11,035 nucleotides of DNA from JBNJGT01 sp964473285 (GTDB lineage: Archaea > Nanobdellota > Nanobdellia > Woesearchaeales > JACJVW01). The notes under the pieces were generated by a model. That model was not told the origin of the DNA, ran no database searches, and saw only the letters and a program-made list of their open reading frames with translations. The translations under genes and the position numbers were made by a program. The stretch lies in assembly GCA_964473285.1 (NCBI GenBank), contig CAYYOI010000050.1, forward strand, positions 1 to 11,035. Direction: 5' to 3'. Within the stretch, counting starts at the first letter, position 1. Every line of letters starts with the position of its first letter. Below, in pieces: positions 7,419 to 11,035 of the stretch.

Positions 7419-7949
7419 TTACTCCTCCTCCGTATCAATTTCGTCGCCTTCTCTTTCGTGCATGACATAATAATCATGTACTGTATTGTAGGAGTGGAGC
7501 TCCTTAGAAGAGAACCATAGCTCAAGCTCTGATTTCGCATCATCCTTGTCAGATGAAGCGTGTATAAGGTTTGCTACTGGACGATCATTCTTGTCTGCCT
7601 GGGCGAAACTTACATGAGCAAAATCTCCTCTGATTGTACCAGGTTGAGCAGACTTTGGTTCAGTTGCACCTACCATCTTCCTGACATTCTCGATAGCATT
7701 GACTCCTTCGATTGCAAAAGCAATCACTGGGCCTTCCTTGAGGAAACCGGTGAGCAATGTACGCACTTTTTCTCCTCTTCTTTCAGAAATGTCTTCAGTG
7801 TAATGCTTCTTTGCAAACTCTTCGTCTGCCCAAAACATCTTCATGCCTATTATTTTGAAGCCTGCGTCTTCAAAACGTGTTATTATCTTTCCAGCAATGC
7901 CTCTCTTGACACCGTCTGGCTTTATGAGGACTAGTGTGCGCTCAATCAT
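7419..7949 (-). CDS. ndk: Nucleoside diphosphate kinase
   Basis: Transfers the gamma-phosphate from ATP to NDPs through a phosphohistidine, so it keeps GTP and other NTPs supplied beside two translational GTPases. From the ATG at 7949 the protein has 176 residues. It shows 'LVLIKPDGVKRG' (6-17), 'GPVIAFAIEG' (73-82), 'RKMVGATEP' (90-98), 'PGTIRGDF' (103-110) and the active-site motif 'NLIHASSD' with H130. Canonical NDKs have about 150 residues; this one has a longer stretch between 'RGDF' and the active site (about 111-125) and an acidic tail ending 'EEE'. A GTG at 7958 would add three residues, but the ATG has GGTGA five bases upstream, so I prefer it. The start overlaps the rpl24e stop by 8 nt. 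rpl7ae-rps28e-rpl24e-ndk is a conserved archaeal order. Confidence 0.95.
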   Translation of the reverse strand: MIERTLVLIKPDGVKRGIAGKIITRFEDAGFKIIGMKMFWADEEFAKKHYTEDISERRGEKVRTLLTGFLKEGPVIAFAIEGVNAIENVRKMVGATEPKSAQPGTIRGDFAHVSFAQADKNDRPVANLIHASSDKDDAKSELELWFSSKELHSYNTVHDYYVMHEREGDEIDTEEE

Positions 7950-8127
7950 GTGTCTCACCTTTTATATAACCTTTTGTCCATTTCTGCTCCCTTGCTTTCC
8001 TGCCGAGTTTCAGCATGTTTTTCTCGCATTTATTGGAACAAAAATAAAGGACTTTCGCATCCTTTTTTACGTACATCTTACCAAATCCTGACGGGATCTC
8101 TTCCCCGCAAAAACTACATTTGACCAT
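7942..8127 (-). CDS. rpl24e: Large ribosomal subunit protein eL24 (L24e), zinc-binding
   Basis: A 61-residue protein typical of archaeal L24e. It holds one four-cysteine zinc site, C4-x2-C7 and C30-x3-C34 ('KCSFCGEEIPSG' and 'YFCSNKCEKN'). Next come 'MLKLGRKAREQKW' and a basic tail. It is a structural component of the 50S subunit, near the 30S interface. The start has AAGGTG about nine bases upstream, overlapping the rps28e stop, and its own stop overlaps the ndk start by 8 nt, so it is translated as part of the cluster. All four ligands are present and the length is normal. Confidence 0.95.
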   Translation of the reverse strand: MVKCSFCGEEIPSGFGKMYVKKDAKVLYFCSNKCEKNMLKLGRKAREQKWTKGYIKGETHD

Positions 8128-8138
8128 TGTAAAACACC

Positions 8139-8405
8139 TTAGTTGAAATTGCCACCTCTTCCACCTCGTGAAAGCTGTCTGGCTTCGAATTCTGTCTCTC
8201 TTAACATGAGAATATCTCCTACCTGAACCGGACCTTTTACATTGCGCCGCAGGATCTTATTAGCGTCGCGTCCTTCCAGGACCTTGCAACGTACCTGGGT
8301 CGCTTCGCCCCTGGTGCCAGTCCTGCCGATTATCTCCTCGACACTTGCGGGCACAGCCTGGGAAAAGGTTGCTCCGGTTTTCTTTTGTTCTTCTTTCTTT
8401 GCCAT
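8139..8405 (-). CDS. rps28e: Small ribosomal subunit protein eS28 (S28e)
   Basis: An 88-residue protein whose core (about residues 19-78) is a clear S28e OB-fold: 'EIIGRTGTRGEATQVRC', 'LEGRD' and the C-terminal signature 'GDILMLRETEFEARQL' (63-78). S28e sits near the mRNA exit and E site of the 30S subunit. Archaeal S28e is usually about 70 residues. This one carries a lysine-rich N-terminal extension of about 16 residues ('MAKKEEQKKTGATFSQ') and a short Arg/Gly tail ('SRGGRGGNFN'), which resembles RGG RNA-binding tails. The ATG is 2 nt after the rpl7ae stop with no obvious Shine-Dalgarno sequence, so translation is probably coupled by re-initiation. No alternative in-frame Met would remove the N-terminal extension. 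Confidence 0.95.
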   Translation of the reverse strand: MAKKEEQKKTGATFSQAVPASVEEIIGRTGTRGEATQVRCKVLEGRDANKILRRNVKGPVQVGDILMLRETEFEARQLSRGGRGGNFN

Positions 8406-8407
8406 TT

Positions 8408-8737
8408 TTATTCAGCTTCAGAAATGTTCTTAATTAGGTTCTTTGCTTCTCCTTCCTTGATTATGGAAACTGCAGCGGTTCCGAGTGGAAGACCTGCTGC
8501 TGCACCAAGTTCTTCTTTGGTGCCTACCTCAACACAAGGTACACCTTTTTCCTTACAAAGAGGGGCCAGGTGCATGACAATCTCTTTCGGATTCACATCA
8601 TTTGCATAAAGTACAAGTTTTGCAGTGCCTTTCTCTACAGTCTTAGTCACTTCGTTGACGCCTTTCTTGATTGTGCCTGTTGCTTTTGCTACTTCAACTG
8701 CTTCATATGCAGCATTAACATTATTTTTTTCAGCCAT
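8408..8737 (-). CDS. rpl7ae: Ribosomal protein L7Ae (eL8), kink-turn RNA-binding protein
   Basis: A 109-residue L7Ae. In archaea this protein binds kink-turns in 23S rRNA and also builds box C/D and H/ACA guide RNPs and RNase P. It has the RNA-contacting motif 'KKGVNEVTKTVEKG' (24-37; the family's N-E-x-x-K is N28-E29-V30-T31-K32) and the loop 'AAGLPLGTAAVSI' (80-92) that reads the bulged nucleotides. 'KLVLYANDVNPKEIVMHL' (40-57) is the usual central strand and helix. It is the first gene of the leftward cluster. Its promoter is at 8845-8852, and about 80 nt of leader contain a kink-turn-like junction (8758-8819), which suggests that L7Ae controls its own operon. The ribosome-binding site is weak (CGGGGTAAT, about 5 nt upstream). 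Confidence 0.96.
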   Translation of the reverse strand: MAEKNNVNAAYEAVEVAKATGTIKKGVNEVTKTVEKGTAKLVLYANDVNPKEIVMHLAPLCKEKGVPCVEVGTKEELGAAAGLPLGTAAVSIIKEGEAKNLIKNISEAE

Positions 8738-8757
8738 TTTTAATTACCCCGTATTAT

Positions 8758-8819
8758 ACCGACTGGAGAGAACACAAAAACCTCTCTCAGATTCCGAAGA
8801 ATCCTCATTAGTCATCGGT
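8758..8819 (-). promoter_or_regulatory. Kink-turn (k-junction-like) RNA leader of rpl7ae, candidate L7Ae autoregulatory element
   Basis: Read as minus-strand RNA, the leader folds by inspection into a three-way junction. P1 pairs ACC (8819-8817) with GGU (8760-8758), then, after a 3-nt bulge, GACU (8813-8810) with AGUC (8764-8761). Next come bulge AAU (8809-8807), GA (8806-8805) and stem P2, GGAUUC (8804-8799) with GAAUCU (8794-8789), capped by a C(UUCG)G tetraloop. GA (8788-8787) completes tandem sheared G·A pairs. P3 is GAGAG (8786-8782) with CUCUC (8770-8766). Bulge, G·A pairs and NC stem match the kink-turn consensus, with an extra helix where k-junctions carry it. The predicted transcription start (about 8822) lies at the foot of P1. 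Target and function are inferred. Confidence 0.65.
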
Positions 8820-8844
8820 TAGTAGGATTGGAAAAGGGGGTTAC

Positions 8845-8852
8845 TTATAAAG
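8845..8852 (-). promoter_or_regulatory. TATA box of the rpl7ae-fusA cluster
   Basis: The minus strand reads CTTTATAA, centred at 8848. Transcription should start near 8822, about 85 nt before the rpl7ae ATG, right at the foot of the leader structure. Confidence 0.65.
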
Positions 8853-8862
8853 CTTTTGTTTT

Positions 8863-8900
8863 TTGATTCTCGCGAGCTGTTAATCAATTCCGATAATCAA
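8863..8900. promoter_or_regulatory. Possible operator between divergent promoters
   Basis: TTGATT (8863-8868) and AATCAA (8882-8887) form an inverted repeat around the perfect 8-bp palindrome CTCGCGAG (8869-8876). TAATCAA recurs as a direct repeat at 8881-8887 and 8894-8900, 13 bp apart. The block lies between the two TATA boxes, where a regulator could act on both directions. The repeats are short and AT-rich, so chance is possible. Confidence 0.3.
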
Positions 8901-8910
8901 ATCCTTAATT

Positions 8911-8921
8911 TTTTATATATT
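8911..8921 (+). promoter_or_regulatory. TATA box of the rightward two-gene unit
   Basis: TTTTATATATT is centred at 8916, 35 nt before the ATG at 8951. The predicted start near 8942 leaves a very short leader at or just before the GGGGAGG ribosome-binding site (8941-8947). Confidence 0.6.
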
Positions 8922-8950
8922 GGCCTATTACCTATTGTGGGGGGAGGAAC

Positions 8951-9358
8951 ATGGATGATGGGTTAAAGGATGGTATCAAAAATTTTGGGAAAGAATGTAA
9001 TTCTCTTGAAAAGACCCTGAAGCGACTTGAAGAGAAACACAAGATGAATCTTTTCCACATGCATGATACTGCTGATCTACGAGGAAAGCTTATGCTGGGA
9101 AGCGGCCTGATAATCTTTTCTTATGAAGGAGGAGATACTGCAGAAAACAGGTTCTATGATGTCAAAAGAGGTTTCTCATATAGGGTTTACGCTGCTTTTG
9201 TCGAGCTTGAAGAAGAGCATGGAATAATTAATGTCCATGGAGCGGATATCGTTGATATCCGGACAGGCACTTATGACACCAGGGATTCCCTGATGAGGGG
9301 CATGGTACATTCACAAACAGAAAAATATTTAAGAATGTTAGAGAATGAGGGAGTATGA
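8951..9358 (+). CDS. Unrecognised small protein, helical N-terminus with alpha/beta-like core
   Basis: I do not recognise this 135-residue protein. The first 31 residues are charged and helical, with heptad-like spacing of hydrophobics ('SLEKTLKRLEEKHKM'). Next are 'HMHDTADLRGKLMLGSGLIIFSYEGG' (36-61, in two short stretches), probable strands 'RGFSYRVYAAFVEL' (73-86) and 'INVHGADIVDIRTG' (93-106), and a C-terminal helix. There is no signal peptide or membrane segment, so it should be cytosolic. Histidines and acids (H36, H38, D39) cluster in the middle but do not form a motif I know. The ATG has a strong ribosome-binding site (GGGGAGG, 4 nt away) and its own TATA box. Its stop overlaps the next start as ATGA, so the two products are probably made together and may bind each other. 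Confidence 0.8.
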   Translation: MDDGLKDGIKNFGKECNSLEKTLKRLEEKHKMNLFHMHDTADLRGKLMLGSGLIIFSYEGGDTAENRFYDVKRGFSYRVYAAFVELEEEHGIINVHGADIVDIRTGTYDTRDSLMRGMVHSQTEKYLRMLENEGV

Positions 9359-9858
9359 TGGAAAATGACAAAGATGTAAAAAATGTAATCGCGCAAGTAG
9401 ATTATCAATTGAAAAGCATACTTAAGGATATCTCAGATAAGATAGGCAAATATCGAAAGCAGCTGGATGTTGAAGTGAGGAATATTGACAATCATATGAA
9501 ATACTGGCCTGAAACAACAACCCTCAGATCAAACCTAAATACATTATATAGAAATATTAAAGATCTTGAAAACTCACTGGAAAAGGGGAAGAAAACCAAA
9601 AAAATCAGTCATGAAAAGCTTGATATTGCCCAGGCCAAGACCCGCATGATTATTACAAACCTAAGCCAAGTCATAGACAAATTACCAGACAAGAAACAGA
9701 CTATCGGGGCAGAGCAGTTCAGGACTGATTTCAACAACCTAGTGACTGAAAAGACAAAAGATCTGAATAAAGCCTTGAAAGAGGTCTATGATGAGATCAG
9801 TAATGAGCATATGGTAATGGAACATATCCAGCAGATGCTGAAACAGGCTTTTGGATAG
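9355..9858 (+). CDS. Unrecognised helical/coiled-coil protein
   Basis: A 167-residue, highly charged protein that appears almost entirely helical; I do not recognise a family. Heptad-like stretches run through about 5-47 ('VDYQLKSILKDISDKIGKY'), 57-80 ('LRSNLNTLYRNIKDLENSLE'), 84-112 and 124-165, broken near 'KYWPETTT' (49-56) and 'LPDKKQTIGAE' (110-120). It has no membrane segment or signal peptide. A bundle or elongated coiled coil that acts as a scaffold or partner is a reasonable guess only. Two ATGs are possible, at 9355 and 9358; GAGGG (9347-9351) is better spaced for the second, which would give 166 residues. It overlaps the preceding 135-residue gene by 4 nt (ATGA) and ends at a hairpin with a T-run, so the two genes form a closed bicistronic unit. 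Confidence 0.8.
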   Translation: MMENDKDVKNVIAQVDYQLKSILKDISDKIGKYRKQLDVEVRNIDNHMKYWPETTTLRSNLNTLYRNIKDLENSLEKGKKTKKISHEKLDIAQAKTRMIITNLSQVIDKLPDKKQTIGAEQFRTDFNNLVTEKTKDLNKALKEVYDEISNEHMVMEHIQQMLKQAFG

Positions 9859-9859
9859 A

Positions 9860-9887
9860 TTTCCGGCTATTTTCTGGAAACTTTTTT
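9860..9887 (+). terminator. Hairpin and T-run ending the two-gene unit
   Basis: TTTCCGG (9860-9866) pairs with CTGGAAA (9874-9880), seven pairs including one G·U, around a 7-nt loop. Six Ts follow at 9882-9887. It begins right after the TAG at 9856-9858 and resembles a bacterial-type intrinsic terminator. The T-run is shared with the next gene's TATA region. Confidence 0.6.
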
Positions 9888-9893
9888 AAATAG
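9882..9893 (+). promoter_or_regulatory. TATA box of the HD-domain gene (leaderless)
   Basis: TTTTTTAAATAG is centred about 24 nt before the ATG at 9912. With no Shine-Dalgarno sequence in between, the transcript probably starts at the start codon. Confidence 0.6.
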
Positions 9894-9911
9894 TTATTCT
9901 GTCGAAATAGT

Positions 9912-10583
9912 ATGAATCAGCAAGATAAGAACCCTGATTACAAGGGGATGTATGCTTATGTCAAGAAGCTCTTTGAAAGGACCCGTCACTTCAAGCATGG
10001 ACCCTTTGATGAGACTTTCTATACTATGCGGGTCTACGAATGCTCAAAAGAAATCCTGGAGCATGTTAAGGCAAAAAGGGAGCAGGTACTTGTTGCTTCT
10101 ATTTTACATGACATCGGAAAGGTAAAACTACGTGCATCACGAATGTTTGGCAATGGGCATTGCCTTCCAGGCATGGGAGAAGAGTGGCATCGGCATGCTA
10201 CCCTTGGAATTCCCATGGCACAAAAGTACCTGAAAAAGCAGGGTCATTCGAATAAGTTCATTGAAGAGGTGTGTTACCTTATTGAGCATCATGACCTGCG
10301 GGGCGATAAGATGAAGGGCCGCAGCACTGAACTTAAGGTCTTACAGGATGCTGATATAATCGCAGATGTTGGCTTTGCTGGATTTATAAGGCCCTTTCTT
10401 TTCTGCGGAAAATTCCATAAGCAATCAATCATAGACTCTATCAGATTCATCAAGGGAGATGACAGGACAAAGGAAGTTATCAACCTTGAGGTATCAAAGA
10501 AAATCGCACAACGAGAGATGAAGATACAAAAGATGCTCGTAGATGAGGTCTCTAAGGAGATTGACAGTGACTTGTTGGGATAA
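9912..10583 (+). CDS. HD-domain metal-dependent phosphohydrolase, YedJ-like
   Basis: A 223-residue soluble HD-superfamily protein. Recognisable elements are 'VASILHDIGKVK' with the H66-D67 pair, 'EEWHRHATLGIPMA' with H95, 'YLIEHHDLRG' with H126-H127, and 'KVLQDADIIADVGFAGFIR' (142-160) with D146 or D148. The last block corresponds to the 'DADRLDAIGAIGIAR' type of motif in YedJ-like HD proteins, usually phosphohydrolases acting on nucleotides or other phosphate esters; the substrate here is unknown. The first metal-ligand position, normally H-x-x-R-V, reads 'YTMRV', so Y37 replaces the histidine. Activity may be changed, or another residue such as H29 may substitute. The C-terminal 40 residues are a charged helix. 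The gene has its own leaderless promoter and stands between the coiled-coil unit and pgpA. Confidence 0.88.
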   Translation: MNQQDKNPDYKGMYAYVKKLFERTRHFKHGPFDETFYTMRVYECSKEILEHVKAKREQVLVASILHDIGKVKLRASRMFGNGHCLPGMGEEWHRHATLGIPMAQKYLKKQGHSNKFIEEVCYLIEHHDLRGDKMKGRSTELKVLQDADIIADVGFAGFIRPFLFCGKFHKQSIIDSIRFIKGDDRTKEVINLEVSKKIAQREMKIQKMLVDEVSKEIDSDLLG

Positions 10584-10584
10584 G

Positions 10585-10595
10585 CTTAAATAAAG
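10585..10595 (+). promoter_or_regulatory. TATA box of pgpA (leaderless)
   Basis: CTTAAATAAAG begins just after the stop of the HD-domain gene and is centred 25 nt before the ATG at 10615. This predicts a leaderless message; no Shine-Dalgarno sequence is present. Confidence 0.6.
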
Positions 10596-10614
10596 TTCTA
10601 TTGTATTTTATCCA

Positions 10615-11035
10615 ATGTTCGATCAGATTGCAACCTTTGGGTATCTGGGTAATATTATTCCATTACAGCAGGTAGTTGCAGTTGTCACTGGATTCTTTTG
10701 GTGGTGGTTCATTTCCCGCTACAGATTCAAGTACTGGATAGTTGGTCTCCAGTTGCTTCTTGCGTTCATTGTCTCGGAGCTTGCGGGGATGGGTGATTCT
10801 AATTTAATTATACTTGATGAGTTTGTGGCAATGCCTCTTGTATTTCTGGGTTTTAGCCTTAGGAAGGATATCAGGTCTGTATTGATTGCATCCGGAGGAA
10901 TTGGGTTATTTGGATTGTTTGACTGGCTAAAGCCCCTTGGAATAAGTTATCTTGAATTGCTTCCTGGAGGAATTGTCCTGGATGACATGGGGGCTGCAAT
11001 TCTTGCATGTGGCCTGTTGTGGCTGATCCTGTATA
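10615..11035 (+). CDS. pgpA: PgpA-family phosphatidylglycerophosphatase-like protein (3' end cut by window)
   Basis: An open frame of 140 codons runs off the right edge. Its motifs are those of PgpA, the membrane phosphatase that removes the phosphate from phosphatidylglycerophosphate: 'GDSNLIILDEFVAMP' (60-74; D61 and D68-E69), 'FDWLKP' (102-107), E114, and 'PGGIVLDDMGAAILA' (117-131; D123-D124). Several hydrophobic segments (about 18-36, 41-56, 71-81, 88-104, 126-140) fit a small integral membrane enzyme. The family has about 150-170 residues, so only a short tail should be missing. In an archaeon the natural substrate would be the ether lipid archaetidylglycerophosphate, which is an inference. 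The start is the first ATG after the TATA box at 10585-10595 and is probably leaderless. The family call is firm; the exact lipid is not. Confidence 0.88.
   Translation, partial: MFDQIATFGYLGNIIPLQQVVAVVTGFFWWWFISRYRFKYWIVGLQLLLAFIVSELAGMGDSNLIILDEFVAMPLVFLGFSLRKDIRSVLIASGGIGLFGLFDWLKPLGISYLELLPGGIVLDDMGAAILACGLLWLILY

Noticed and set aside
7560..7934. A 124-codon plus-strand frame opposite ndk
   Set aside because: The Cys/Tyr/Ser-rich translation is typical of an antisense frame, and ndk is unambiguous on the other strand.
8813..8819. A second kink-turn at the 3-nt bulge in the outer leader stem
   Set aside because: The bases after the bulge pair by Watson-Crick rules (GA with UC), so the tandem G·A pairs needed for a kink-turn are missing.
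1..11035. CRISPR array, insertion sequence, tRNA or rRNA gene
   Set aside because: I saw no spaced direct repeats, transposase motifs, terminal inverted repeats or tRNA cloverleaf in the gene-free stretches, all of which are under 220 nt.

Overview
The window looks like a piece of an archaeal chromosome, most likely from a DPANN-type lineage (Woesearchaeota/Nanoarchaeota-like). The evidence is a set of archaeal-only translation proteins (L7Ae, S28e, L24e, EF-1A, an EF-2 with the diphthamide histidine), archaeal TATA boxes in front of almost every transcription unit, a mixture of leaderless and Shine-Dalgarno-led genes, and an NDK with an extra loop before its active-site His. The lineage is inferred from sequence memory and was not tested with a tree.

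Layout. From about 8850 down to 1, everything reads leftward (minus strand). First comes a tight translation cluster, rpl7ae > rps28e > rpl24e > ndk > fusA, with 2-11 nt gaps or an 8-nt overlap. Then come tuf with its own promoter, rps10, a dxs-flavodoxin pair (ATGA overlap, own leaderless promoter), and a ten-helix membrane protein resembling the TehA/SLAC1 (TDT) family. From 8911 to the right end everything reads rightward: a translationally coupled pair of small unrecognised proteins (135 and about 167 aa, the second helical/coiled-coil), a YedJ-like HD-domain hydrolase, and a PgpA-family phosphatase cut by the window edge.

How the genes work together. The leftward cluster supplies the ribosome (L7Ae, S28e, L24e, S10), the two elongation GTPases and an NTP-supplying kinase. 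DXS makes 1-deoxy-D-xylulose 5-phosphate, a precursor for MEP-pathway isoprenoids, thiamine and PLP. It is unexpected in an archaeon, and its overlapping flavodoxin could be an electron donor. PgpA would act in ether-phospholipid head-group synthesis.

The most interesting non-coding signal is the 5' leader of rpl7ae (8758-8819). On the minus strand it can fold into a three-way junction containing a textbook kink-turn: a 3-nt bulge, tandem G·A pairs, and a 6-bp stem capped by C(UUCG)G. The predicted transcription start lies exactly at its first base pair. L7Ae is the kink-turn-binding protein, so this is a strong candidate autoregulatory leader of k-junction type. No stretch of more than 300 bases lacks a gene; the longest gene-free stretch is 8738-8950, which holds this leader and the divergent promoters.
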